12,198 nt of DNA, taken from the NCBI GenBank assembly GCA_036803245.1, contig DAIRUQ010000088.1:1-12198 (forward strand), read 5' to 3'. The notes below the pieces were generated by a model. The model made no database searches and was not told the origin of the DNA. It saw only the letters and a program-made list of their open reading frames with translations. Source of the DNA: DAIRUQ01 sp036803245 (GTDB lineage Bacteria > Chloroflexota > Anaerolineae > UBA1429). Made by a program: the position numbers and the translations under genes. Position 1 is the first letter of the stretch, and every line of letters begins with the position of its first letter. Shown in pieces: positions 1 to 7,249 of this stretch.

Positions 1-465
1 AACCCCAACCGCAACCAACGCGCCGGGCTGGGCATCGCCGTGGCCGGGGGTACCGGTTCGGGCGTGTTTGCGGCGCTCCAGTCCATCTATGCCTGGCTCT
101 GCCTCTGGAAGTTCCGCCCGCTGGCGCCCATGCCGGTTATCCGCGCCAACCAGCAAACGGCGCTGCGTAGCGCTGCCAAGGCTGGCGCTCAGTTGGCCGC
201 TGGCGCAGGGGAGCCTTTCCGCAGCGCTGGCGAGCTGATGGCGGCCTATGACGCTCTGCCGTCGCTCCGCTATAGTCGTGTCGATGAGCACCGCTGGCTG
301 GCCGAGACGCTGGGCCAGGCCCTCACCAACCGCGGTGACAGCCAGGCCGCCAGCTCGCTGGTGAACCTGCTGGCCCAGGCCGAGCGCATGCGAGGGGAGG
401 GCGATCTGGCCGGCGCGGCCAACGTCTATATGAGAGCGTACCATGAGGGCATGCGCGCCTGGTGA
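1..465 (+). CDS. C-terminal part of an unrecognised protein (5' end outside window)
   Basis: The frame is open from base 1 to the TGA at 463-465, so 154 residues of a longer protein are visible and its start lies upstream. A GTG at base 40 is in frame but has no Shine-Dalgarno sequence and sits inside continuous coding sequence, so it is not taken as the start. Residues about 9-36 are hydrophobic and glycine/aromatic rich, possibly one membrane helix. The rest is alanine-rich and probably helical. The last 40 residues (AERMRGEGDLAGAANVYMRA region) have the spacing of a tetratricopeptide-like helical pair. I do not recognise the family and assign no function. The next gene starts 27 bp downstream on the same strand, so the two may be co-transcribed. 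Confidence 0.7.
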   Translation, partial: NPNRNQRAGLGIAVAGGTGSGVFAALQSIYAWLCLWKFRPLAPMPVIRANQQTALRSAAKAGAQLAAGAGEPFRSAGELMAAYDALPSLRYSRVDEHRWLAETLGQALTNRGDSQAASSLVNLLAQAERMRGEGDLAGAANVYMRAYHEGMRAW

Positions 466-492
466 TGGCGCTCTTAGCAAGAGGAGGGGACC

Positions 493-750
493 GTGAGTCT
501 GGCGGACAAGCTACTGCTGCTCAACTGGAAACGCGTGCTGCTGATTATGGGAGCGTTCATCCTCGCGGTCTTGTTGCACAACGTCGTCTATGCTCTCTTC
601 AAAAGCTACTTTGATGCCCACGGCGGCGACGAAGGCTTTTTCATGATGATCGCCTTCTTTGTCGTCCCGCCCTATGCCGTGATCTCGTTGGTCTACACGG
701 TCATTCGTTTGCTGACGCGCCAGCGCCAAATAGGCTGCGACCGCACTTGA
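493..750 (+). CDS. Small two-helix membrane protein, unknown function
   Basis: An 85-residue protein with a GTG start preceded by a strong Shine-Dalgarno sequence (GAGGAGGGG, 481-489). It has two clear hydrophobic segments, about residues 14-36 (VLLIMGAFILAVLLHNVVYA) and 48-71 (FFMMIAFFVVPPYAVISLVY). They are separated by a short polar loop containing DAHGGDEG, and the C-terminus is basic. This predicts an inner-membrane protein with both ends probably on the same side. No family is recognised. It lies 27 bp after the upstream partial gene and 21 bp before the sulfatase, so it is probably part of the same transcript. Coding status rests on the ribosome site, the clean frame and the hydrophobic pattern. 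Confidence 0.7.
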   Translation: MSLADKLLLLNWKRVLLIMGAFILAVLLHNVVYALFKSYFDAHGGDEGFFMMIAFFVVPPYAVISLVYTVIRLLTRQRQIGCDRT

Positions 751-771
751 CGCTGGCCGGAAGGAGGCCTG

Positions 772-2328
772 GTGCGCCGACCCAATATCCTGCTGCTGCT
801 GAGCGATGAGCACTCGCACCGCTTCATGGGGCATATGCCCGTGGCTGCAGGCGGCGAGCCGATTGTCACACCGGCCTTTGACCGGCTGGCCGCCCAGGGC
901 ACCGTCTTTACCGATGCCTACTGCCAGATGCCGCTCTGCACCCCGTCACGGCTGTGTCTGCTGACGGGGCGTCACGTCCGCGGCGCCGGCGCTTGGACCA
1001 ACGAGAGCGTTCTCAGGCCCGAGCTGCCCACGCTGCCCGGTACGTTGCGCGATGCTGGCTATGCTACCTGCCTGGTGGGCAAGATGCACCTGGGCGGCAC
1101 GCAGCAGTACGTCGGCTTTCAGGATCGGCCCTATGGCGACCTCACGGGCAAGACTGGCCACCAATGGGAGCCCATCGACAACCTGCCATACGCCACGTCC
1201 ATGCGGGCTCGCACGGAGCACGTCGGCGCTACGCAGCTGCCCGAGAGCCTGATCCAGGACCAGGTCACCGCCCATGAGGCCGTGGCCTGGGCTCGCGAGC
1301 AGGCTGGCCGTGCACCGGATCAGCCTTGGTTCCTTTGCTGCGGCTTTAGCCGGCCACATTTCCCCCTGACGGCCCCCGAGCGCCATCTGCGCTGCTATCC
1401 ACCTGACGGCATCACCGAACCGCGGGTGCCGGCCGCTGGCGATGCCTACGATCACCCCAAGAGCGTCGGGATGCGCCGCGGTTTTCAGACCGACGCCATC
1501 GACCATGATGAGACGATGCGCGCCCGCGCAGCCTATTTCGCCTGCGTCAGCTACCTGGACGAGGTCATTGGCGATCTGCTCTTGCGGCTGGAGGCCGGCG
1601 GCCTGCTCGACGAGACCCTGGTCGTTTACACCAGCGATCACGGCGAGCTGGCCGGAGAGCACGGCCAGTGGTGGAAGAACGGTTGGTACGAGGGCTGCAC
1701 GCGAGTGCCCCTAATCGTCTCAAGCCCGGCGCAGCGCCGGGGCCAGCAGCCAGCAGGGCGCTGTGGCACGCCCGTGGGCCTGGTGGACCTGTTCCCCAGT
1801 CTCTGCAGCTATGCCGAGGTTACCGCGCCAGCCGGGCTGGAAGGCGCCGACCTGAGCGTGACTCTGCGCGGCCAGGCAGGCGCGCCCGATCGGCCCGTGT
1901 TCTGTGACGCGCTAACGCCCCGCTGGGGGCCCGGCACAGAGTTCCGAATGATCCGATGGCGCCGCTGGAAGTACGTTCGCTTTCGCGATTGCTCGCCTCT
2001 GGCCTTTGACCTGGTGGCCGACCCCGGCGAGCAGCGTGATCTGCTGCGGTGCCCTCAGGATGCCGAGACGGCCGGAGCGCTGCGTTACCTGGCCGGCCTG
2101 GCCGAGGACAGCATGGATTTTGAGGCGGCCGAGCGCGACCGCACGGTCCGCGACGGCGCGTTGAGCGCGACCTACGTCCAGGGCGCTAGGTACCCCTACG
2201 GCAACCTCTACCGCCTGCCCGATGGCCGTGTCGTCGGTGCCGACGACACCCTCTACCAGCCCACGGTGGTGGATCCGGATGGGCGCGCCCTGTTCGGTGA
2301 GGGTTGTCAGGAGCAGAATCCGACCTAG
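772..2328 (+). CDS. Type I sulfatase (formylglycine-dependent), probably cytoplasmic
   Basis: A 518-residue member of the alkaline-phosphatase/sulfatase superfamily that hydrolyses sulfate esters. The GTG start is chosen because AAGGAGG (761-767) lies just upstream and PNILLLLSDEHS follows directly. Residues 12-14 (Asp-Glu-His) occupy the first metal-binding strand. The signature is CTPSR at 56-60 followed by LTGR at 64-67; Cys56 would be oxidised to formylglycine by a maturase not present in the window. The second metal-binding segment is TSDHGE, with Asp289-His290, and Lys302 follows in QWWKN as in active family members. The length is normal. There is no signal peptide, because the protein enters the first core strand immediately; this fits intracellular desulfation of imported oligosaccharides or small sulfate esters. 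The substrate cannot be told: choline-sulfatase-like and glycan sulfatases share these motifs. Confidence 0.93.
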   Translation: MRRPNILLLLSDEHSHRFMGHMPVAAGGEPIVTPAFDRLAAQGTVFTDAYCQMPLCTPSRLCLLTGRHVRGAGAWTNESVLRPELPTLPGTLRDAGYATCLVGKMHLGGTQQYVGFQDRPYGDLTGKTGHQWEPIDNLPYATSMRARTEHVGATQLPESLIQDQVTAHEAVAWAREQAGRAPDQPWFLCCGFSRPHFPLTAPERHLRCYPPDGITEPRVPAAGDAYDHPKSVGMRRGFQTDAIDHDETMRARAAYFACVSYLDEVIGDLLLRLEAGGLLDETLVVYTSDHGELAGEHGQWWKNGWYEGCTRVPLIVSSPAQRRGQQPAGRCGTPVGLVDLFPSLCSYAEVTAPAGLEGADLSVTLRGQAGAPDRPVFCDALTPRWGPGTEFRMIRWRRWKYVRFRDCSPLAFDLVADPGEQRDLLRCPQDAETAGALRYLAGLAEDSMDFEAAERDRTVRDGALSATYVQGARYPYGNLYRLPDGRVVGADDTLYQPTVVDPDGRALFGEGCQEQNPT

Positions 2329-2443
2329 AGCTTTTGCGGTGGAACCGAGGAGGCTGCAGCGGCGTCCATGGGGCAGGGGCGAACGGCCAGGCCCGGCGGC
2401 CGCCCGCTCTTTGGCGAGCCGTCTGGTGCACAGGAGGTGCTTT

Positions 2444-3745
2444 ATGGACCATCGCGAGGCGATCTTGACGCGCAGCCAGGCTCCAGCCGAGATGGAGTCC
2501 TACTATCGTGATCTGACCCGCTCCGAGGCCAAGGCCTTTGCCGCTGCCATGGCCGAGCTGTACACGACCTCGCCCGATGTTCCCCTCATCGCCGCGTGGC
2601 ACCATCGCCTGCGCCCTCAAGAGCGCCACCCCGACGTGGTCCGCCGCTGGGGCTTTGCGTTGGTGATCGGCATCCTGACCGGCCTGGCCCTCTGGGGGTT
2701 GTGGCCGCGGGGCTACGTGTTCGGCGAGCTATCGGAGGTGGCCGCCCTGCCTACGTGGGGCGCGGCCGTCGTCGCGGCCGGCGTGGTGGCCTACCTGGGG
2801 CTGGCGGGCCGGCGTCTGGCGGCGATGGGTCTGGCGGCCCTGGCCGGGCTAGCGGGGTGTGCCGCCTATGTCTGGTTCGTCGCGCGGCCCGATGGCACGC
2901 CCATGGAGCAGCAGTATGCCACGCTGGCGTACATCCATCTGCCGTTGCTGGCCTATGCCGCCGTGGCGCTGGCCACCCTAGGCTGGCGCAGCGGCGCCCG
3001 CCCCCGCTTTGCCTTTTTGTCCAAGACGGTGGAGGTGGTGTTCACCGGCGGCGTCTTTGCGGTGGTCGGTGGCCTGTTCTATGGGGTCACGCTGGGGCTA
3101 TTCGCGACGCTGGACATTGCCTGGCCCATCTGGCTGGAGCAGATGGTGGCCATGGTGGGGGCGGGCTCCCTGCCGGTGCTGGCCGTGGCCACTGTGTACG
3201 ATCCCACTCGCCCGCCCGAGGAGCAGGCCTTTGAGGTCGGCCTGGGCCGGGTGGTAGGCATCCTGATGCGGCTGCTGCTGCCACTGGCGCTGCTCGTGCT
3301 GGGGGGCTATCTGGTGGCCATCCCATTCCGCTTCATGGAACCCTTCCTCCAGCGCGACGTGCTGATCGTCTACAACGTATTGCTATTTGCGGTAGTGGGC
3401 CTGCTCCTCGCGGTGATCCCGCTAGAGTGGGAGCCCGACGACCGAATGCAGCGCACCCTGCGCACCGGCATCGCTGCGCTGGCAGGGCTCACGGTGTTGG
3501 TCAGCCTGTATGCCCTGGCAGCCGTGGTAACACGCACCATCTGGGACGGCTGGACCCTCAACCGTCTCACGGTCATCGGCTGGAACGTGCTCAACACCGG
3601 CGCGCTGGCCCTGCTGGAGGTCCGGCTAGCCCGTGCCTGGCGAGAGGACTGGGTGGCTAGTGCCCAGGCCGCCATCCGGCTGGGCAGCGCGGCCTACCTG
3701 GTCTGGGGCCTGGTGGTAATCCTGTTGCTGCCTTGGCTGTTCTGA
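2444..3745 (+). CDS. Polytopic membrane protein, DUF4153-like
   Basis: A 433-residue protein. The ATG at 2444 is chosen because AGGAGG (2432-2437) precedes it. The open frame extends back to 2222, but that stretch overlaps the sulfatase and encodes low-complexity Arg/Pro sequence. About 65 polar residues at the N-terminus (soluble, helical) are followed by roughly ten to twelve hydrophobic helices. The C-terminal half has an arrangement I associate with DUF4153: a helix in LLPLALLVLGGYLVAIPF, a basic/acidic break, and a G-x-T-x-N-R segment (DGWTLNRLTVIGW) before the last helices. DUF4153 proteins have no established biochemical role, and the match is from memory of the pattern. The gene lies 115 bp after the sulfatase and ends 7 bp before the convergent cupin gene. 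Confidence 0.8.
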   Translation: MDHREAILTRSQAPAEMESYYRDLTRSEAKAFAAAMAELYTTSPDVPLIAAWHHRLRPQERHPDVVRRWGFALVIGILTGLALWGLWPRGYVFGELSEVAALPTWGAAVVAAGVVAYLGLAGRRLAAMGLAALAGLAGCAAYVWFVARPDGTPMEQQYATLAYIHLPLLAYAAVALATLGWRSGARPRFAFLSKTVEVVFTGGVFAVVGGLFYGVTLGLFATLDIAWPIWLEQMVAMVGAGSLPVLAVATVYDPTRPPEEQAFEVGLGRVVGILMRLLLPLALLVLGGYLVAIPFRFMEPFLQRDVLIVYNVLLFAVVGLLLAVIPLEWEPDDRMQRTLRTGIAALAGLTVLVSLYALAAVVTRTIWDGWTLNRLTVIGWNVLNTGALALLEVRLARAWREDWVASAQAAIRLGSAAYLVWGLVVILLLPWLF

Positions 3746-3752
3746 GGCCACA

Positions 3753-4250
3753 CTAGGTCAGGCGCGCGATCAGGGCTTTGTGCTGCGGGTACTGTTCCCG
3801 CAGCGCCGCGCCGTCGGCCAGCTCAAAGTCGGCATAGTCGAACCCGGGCGCCACGGTGCAACCCACCAGCGCATAGCCGGCATCATCCAGCACCTCGGCG
3901 GCGAACCACACGCCGTGCGGGATCACGAGCTGCCACCCATCGCCGCGCGGCGGCGGCCCCACCACAGCGCGCTGATAGGTGCCATCGCCGTGCAGTAGGT
4001 GCAGCACCACCGGGCAACCTTGGTAGTGGTGCCAGATCTCGTCGGACTTTATGCGGTGAAAGCGCGAGCGCTCGCGGGCTCGCAGCAGGTAGTAGATGCC
4101 CGTGCCATAGGCCCGCTCCCCGCCATAGCGCGCGGGCAGCGCGTCGGCGGGGTGTTCCTCCGCGCTGCGGTAGAGCTCGCGATAGTGGCCGCCTTCGGGG
4201 TGGGGCGTCAGCCCTAGCAGGCGGATCAGGGTCTCGGCATCGTGCTCCAT
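3753..4250 (-). CDS. Cupin family protein, DUF985 / Cupin_5 type
   Basis: A 165-residue protein, full length for the family. The ATG (complement of 4248-4250) is preceded by GAGGAGCGCG and begins right before the conserved N-terminus; the open frame continues 36 residues upstream but into the neighbouring gene. Family hallmarks are HPEGGHYRELYRS (17-29), TGIYYLL (50-56), FHRIKSDEIWHHYQG (64-78), VIPHGVWFAA (109-118) and VGCTVAPGFDYADFELAD (129-146). His65, Glu71 and His75 sit where cupins hold a metal or sugar. The family is a single-domain beta-barrel, often annotated as a putative sugar epimerase-like cupin, without a firmly assigned reaction. It starts 10 bp after the stop of the TIM-barrel isomerase, so the two are probably one transcript and translationally linked. 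Confidence 0.92.
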   Translation of the reverse strand: MEHDAETLIRLLGLTPHPEGGHYRELYRSAEEHPADALPARYGGERAYGTGIYYLLRARERSRFHRIKSDEIWHHYQGCPVVLHLLHGDGTYQRAVVGPPPRGDGWQLVIPHGVWFAAEVLDDAGYALVGCTVAPGFDYADFELADGAALREQYPQHKALIARLT

Positions 4251-4260
4251 CGCGCTCCTC

Positions 4261-5082
4261 TCAGGCTCGCTCCCAGGTCTCCCGGCAATAGCGCACGGCT
4301 CGCCGTACCCCCTCGGCGCCCAGGCCCGACGCCTCCTCGATGCAGACCCAGCCCGCAAAGCCGGCTCTCTTGAGCCGGCCGAACGCCGCCGGCAGCGGCG
4401 CCAGGCCGGTTCCCAGCAGCGTGGGCGTCAGCATGCCGCGCGTGGCGGTGTCCGCCGCGTGGATGCTGACCACTTGGTCCAGCACCTGCTCCAGCACGGG
4501 CAAGGTGTCGTCGCCATAGGCCAGCGGGTTCGCGGTATCAAAGTGGATGCCGATCTCGCTGCCGCGCACCGCCTCCGCCAGCGCCAGGAACACCGGCGTG
4601 GGCGTGTCAAAGTCGGTGTACTGCCACACGCCAGGCTTGCTATGGTTCTCCAGCAGCAGCCGTACACCGGCCTCGTAGGCGGCGGGCAGGCAGGCCCGCA
4701 GGCCTTGCAGCGCCCAGCGGATGCCGTCAGCCTCGCGTAACCCGGGGTGGGCTTGCCCGGCCGTGGCGCGGATCAACTGGGCTCCTAGATGCCCCGCCGC
4801 CCGGATGTGGGCGATCTGTCGCTCGATCTGGCGTTGCCGTTCGGCCGCGTCCGGGTGGGTAAAGTCCGGGTACGTCGCCACCATCACCACCCGCTGTCCC
4901 GCCGCGTCGATCTCGCCGCGCAGCGCGTCCAAGTAGGCGGGCTCCAGGCTGCGCAGGAACAGCACGCTCAGGTCCAGCCCATCCAGCTCTACCTCGGCGG
5001 CCAGGTGGGCCCACTCGGCTACGCTCATTCGCCCTTGGACGATCTCTGGAAAGAGCGAAACGGGCAGGCAGCTTAGGTTCAA
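4261..5082 (-). CDS. Sugar phosphate isomerase/epimerase-like TIM barrel (AP endonuclease 2 fold)
   Basis: A 273-residue TIM-barrel protein of the xylose-isomerase-like/AP_endonuc_2 superfamily, which interconverts keto-sugars or isomerises related polyols with a divalent metal. The start is TTG (complement of 5080-5082) with GAGGGAG about six bases upstream; no ATG or GTG gives the conserved first strand. The metal-site pattern is complete: Glu145 (LLLENH), Asp182 (IHFDTANP), His208 (VSIHAAD) and Glu249/Glu250 (WVCIEE) match the Glu-Asp-His-Glu set of ketose 3-epimerases. The GTG loop at 224-226 is also typical. It is likely cytoplasmic. It is followed after 10 bp by the cupin gene and preceded after 57 bp by the aldo/keto reductase, suggesting a minus-strand sugar-metabolism group. 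The specific sugar is unknown; a myo-inositol-type enzyme is an alternative. Confidence 0.9.
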   Translation of the reverse strand: MNLSCLPVSLFPEIVQGRMSVAEWAHLAAEVELDGLDLSVLFLRSLEPAYLDALRGEIDAAGQRVVMVATYPDFTHPDAAERQRQIERQIAHIRAAGHLGAQLIRATAGQAHPGLREADGIRWALQGLRACLPAAYEAGVRLLLENHSKPGVWQYTDFDTPTPVFLALAEAVRGSEIGIHFDTANPLAYGDDTLPVLEQVLDQVVSIHAADTATRGMLTPTLLGTGLAPLPAAFGRLKRAGFAGWVCIEEASGLGAEGVRRAVRYCRETWERA

Positions 5083-5107
5083 CGCTTACTCCCTCAACCC
5101 AAGATAG

Positions 5108-5120
5108 TATACTGAGTATA
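5108..5120. promoter_or_regulatory. 13-bp palindrome TATACTGAGTATA between aldo/keto reductase and isomerase genes
   Basis: Six-base arms TATACT and AGTATA flank a single central base in the 57-bp gap upstream of the TTG start of the isomerase. On the minus strand the element and its flank provide two overlapping TATACT -10-like hexamers (5120-5115 and 5111-5106). No convincing -35 lies 16-18 bp upstream of either. It could be an internal promoter for the isomerase-cupin pair, a small operator, or an AT-rich spacer in an otherwise GC-rich region. Confidence 0.35.
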
Positions 5121-5139
5121 GAGACGACTGCTTGGCCGA

Positions 5140-6180
5140 CTAGCTAGTGAGCAGCGCGTGGGCCTCCACCAGCATCTCGCGAATCGGAAGGTCGTAGGGA
5201 CAGCGCTCCTCGCAGGCGCCGCACTCGATGCACTCGTCGGCCAGGACCTCTAGCTCGTCATAGGCCTCCTTGGCCCAGCCGGGGGAAAAGTAGCGCTTGG
5301 CCGCCCGCTGGATGTAGAACACGCGGGGGATGTCAATGTCGACCGGGCAACCATCGTCACGCAGGCAGTAGCCACACTGCCGACAGATATGCTTGCCCAA
5401 CGCCGCCGTCGCTTCGGCGGCCTCGTCCAGCAGGCTACCCAGCTCCGCGGGGCTCAGGGCCTGGTACGCCTGGGCGACGGCAATGTCCTCCTCCATCTCG
5501 GCCACGCTCTTGACCCCAGCGCTGACGGTGCTAACCGCCTGCGCCAGCGCATAGCGCAGCGAGATGTCTGGCCGCTCAGTGAACAGCCCGCCGGCGAACG
5601 GCTTCATGGCGATGACGCCCAGGTCGAGCTCCTGGGCCACTGGGAGCACTGCCTCGGCGATATCCAGGTCCAGCGGGTTGACCGCCACCATCACCACGTC
5701 AAAGGCGCCGGTCCGCAGCGCCTGCACCAGGTCGCCCTCGCGGTGGCCGCTCACCGCCAGATAGCGGATCTTGCCGGCGTTCTTGGCTCGATGTAGCGCC
5801 TCGATCTGCTCTTCCAGGAATCCGGCCGCGCGCCCGACCTCGCAGTTGATGTCGTGCACGCCATAGACGTCGATCACATCCACCTGCAGGTTCTTGAGGC
5901 TGGCGTCGATGGAGGCCAGCATCTCCTCGCCCGTGCGGACGATGGCGCGCGAATGAACCAGGCACTCGTCGCGGCGGGTCTTGAGCACGCGGCCGAACTT
6001 GCGCTCCGAGACGCCGTTGCCGTAGGCGTGGGACATCTCTAGCAGGTTGATGCCGGCGTCCAGCGCCGTATGGATGATGGCGTCCGAAGTGGCGTCGTCC
6101 ACGTTGGTCAGCGGGATGCCGCCGATGCAGAGCTGGGAGACCTGCTCCTCGGTTCGGCCCAGGCGTCGTCGAGCGATCAT
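5140..6180 (-). CDS. Aldo/keto reductase with C-terminal double [4Fe-4S] ferredoxin module
   Basis: A 346-residue protein of the COG1453 kind: an NAD(P)-dependent aldo/keto reductase barrel (residues about 1-250) fused to a ferredoxin-like tail. The ATG is the complement of 6178-6180, with AAGGAGG a few bases upstream; the frame stays open 231 codons further but without family sequence. Cluster motifs are Cys266-Cys269-Cys272-Cys278 (CRQCGYC...CP) and Cys317-Cys320-Cys323-Cys327 (CIECGACEERCP). In the barrel, Tyr53 (SHAYG) and His109 (YGVHD) are kept. The usual catalytic Asp is Glu48 (LLEMSHAYG), and Arg78 appears to stand where Lys is expected, so classical hydride-transfer chemistry may be altered. 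GVKSVAEMEED resembles the cofactor-binding loop near the C-terminal end of the barrel. Fe-S clusters suggest anaerobic electron transfer. It is the first gene of the minus-strand group. Confidence 0.92.
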   Translation of the reverse strand: MIARRRLGRTEEQVSQLCIGGIPLTNVDDATSDAIIHTALDAGINLLEMSHAYGNGVSERKFGRVLKTRRDECLVHSRAIVRTGEEMLASIDASLKNLQVDVIDVYGVHDINCEVGRAAGFLEEQIEALHRAKNAGKIRYLAVSGHREGDLVQALRTGAFDVVMVAVNPLDLDIAEAVLPVAQELDLGVIAMKPFAGGLFTERPDISLRYALAQAVSTVSAGVKSVAEMEEDIAVAQAYQALSPAELGSLLDEAAEATAALGKHICRQCGYCLRDDGCPVDIDIPRVFYIQRAAKRYFSPGWAKEAYDELEVLADECIECGACEERCPYDLPIREMLVEAHALLTS

Positions 6181-6217
6181 CGTGAACCTCCTTGGCGGTG
6201 AACGGGTTGTAGGAAGC

Positions 6218-6246
6218 AGTATAGAGAGGGCGCTGTGGGTCTCCAA
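6218..6246 (-). promoter_or_regulatory. Candidate promoter of the aldo/keto reductase gene
   Basis: On the minus strand TTGGAG (6246-6241) is followed after 17 bp by TATACT (6223-6218), close to sigma-70 consensus with optimal spacing. The -10 lies about 38 bp upstream of the ATG, leaving room for the AAGGAGG ribosome site. The intergenic region 6181-6363 separates this gene from the divergent DegV gene. I see no equally good plus-strand promoter in it. Confidence 0.55.
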
Positions 6247-6363
6247 GCGCTCGGGTAGCGCCTCGCGCTGCCACGGTTGTCGGGCGATCTGGGCGTTGGT
6301 ACCATAGGGCCGCGGCTTGCGCCTAGAAGGGTCGCACCAGTCGATAGCAAAGGGACGGTCGCC

Positions 6364-7242
6364 ATGGGGGAGCAACACTCGCGCAGAATCGCTGTCCTTT
6401 CCGATAGCGCCTCGTGTCTGTCGGAAGAGGTCCGGCAGCGGCTGGGCATCCGGGTGGTGCCCTTTTGGCTGGCCTGGGGCCAGGACGTCTATCGGGATCT
6501 GCTCGACATCAGCCCGGCCGCGTTCTACCGACGCTTCTTGGCCGGCCCTCCCTATCCCACCACCTCCACGCCCACTCTGGGCGATTTTCTCGCGGCTTAC
6601 CAGGACGCGGCCCGCGAGGCCGATGGCATCGTGTACGTGCACGTGCCGGCACGGCTCACCTCGGCCGCGTCGGTGGCCCGGCTGGCATCGCGAGACGTGG
6701 ACGTACCCGTCCGTCTGGTCGACGCGCACGTACCCGGCACGCCCGAGGGGTTTGTGGTCCTGGCCGCGGCCGAGTTGGCCGCGCAGGGCGCCGACCTGCA
6801 GGCGGTCGTTGCGGGGGCCCGCGCGGCGGCGCGACGCGTGGGGATGTACGTGTGCTTGGAGACGCTCGAGCATCTCCGGCGCGGCGGGCGGGTGGGCGAG
6901 ATCGCCTTTCGCGCTGGCACCCGCATGGGCATCCGGGCGCTGTTGCGGCTGGTCGATGGGCGTGTGCGCCCGGTCACGGCGCGTCGCAGCCGGGGCGCCA
7001 TCACCGAGGCCATGTTGGAGGCGCTGTGTGACGAGGTGGGCGATGCCCCCCTGCGCGTGGGCGTGCTACACGCCGCCTGTGAAGATGATGCTCGCGACCT
7101 GGCCGAGTTGGTTCGCCAGCGCTGCTGCGCGCGCGAGCTGCACGTCGCCGAGCTGACGCCCGTCATGGGTGCGCACTCGGGGCCGGGCACGCTTGGCATC
7201 GGCTACGAGCGGCTGCCAACCGACCTAGACCGAGCGGCCTGA
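6364..7242 (+). CDS. DegV family fatty-acid-binding protein (FakB-like)
   Basis: A 292-residue DegV/EDD-fold protein. In characterised members (FakB) the protein binds a fatty acid and presents it to the kinase FakA, giving acyl-phosphate. The ATG at 6364 is chosen because AAAGGGA lies upstream and the conserved first strand (IAVLSDSASCLS, 9-20) follows; an earlier in-frame start at 6277 would add 29 unrelated residues. Family motifs are TTSTPT (66-71), the ligand-contacting loop; LETLEHLRRGGRVG (165-178); and MGAHSGPGTLGIGY (268-281), carrying the conserved His271 near the carboxylate site. It is cytosolic. The stop at 7240-7242 is eight bases before the PlsY ATG, so the two genes are translationally coupled. 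No FakA kinase is in the window. Lipid specificity cannot be inferred. Confidence 0.93.
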   Translation: MGEQHSRRIAVLSDSASCLSEEVRQRLGIRVVPFWLAWGQDVYRDLLDISPAAFYRRFLAGPPYPTTSTPTLGDFLAAYQDAAREADGIVYVHVPARLTSAASVARLASRDVDVPVRLVDAHVPGTPEGFVVLAAAELAAQGADLQAVVAGARAAARRVGMYVCLETLEHLRRGGRVGEIAFRAGTRMGIRALLRLVDGRVRPVTARRSRGAITEAMLEALCDEVGDAPLRVGVLHAACEDDARDLAELVRQRCCARELHVAELTPVMGAHSGPGTLGIGYERLPTDLDRAA

Positions 7243-7249
7243 GGTGACC

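Noticed and set aside
946..1662. Long antisense open frame in the sulfatase gene
   Set aside because: GC-rich shadow frame; the sense strand carries all sulfatase motifs.
2222..2443. Upstream extension of the DUF4153-like gene to base 2222
   Set aside because: It would overlap the sulfatase by over 100 bases, encodes Arg/Pro-rich noise, and the ATG at 2444 has a strong ribosome site.
4360..4379. 8-bp inverted repeat GCCGGCTC-TCTT-GAGCCGGC
   Set aside because: It lies in the isomerase coding region and is explained by GC-rich codons; there is no sign of a regulatory role.
6247..6363. Plus-strand promoter for the DegV gene
   Set aside because: TTGGTA and TTGCGC hexamers are present but no -10 of reasonable match lies at 16-18 bp; not supported.
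6181..6873. Extension of the aldo/keto reductase frame by 231 codons
   Set aside because: It runs antisense through the DegV gene with no family sequence, and AAGGAGG marks the ATG at 6180.
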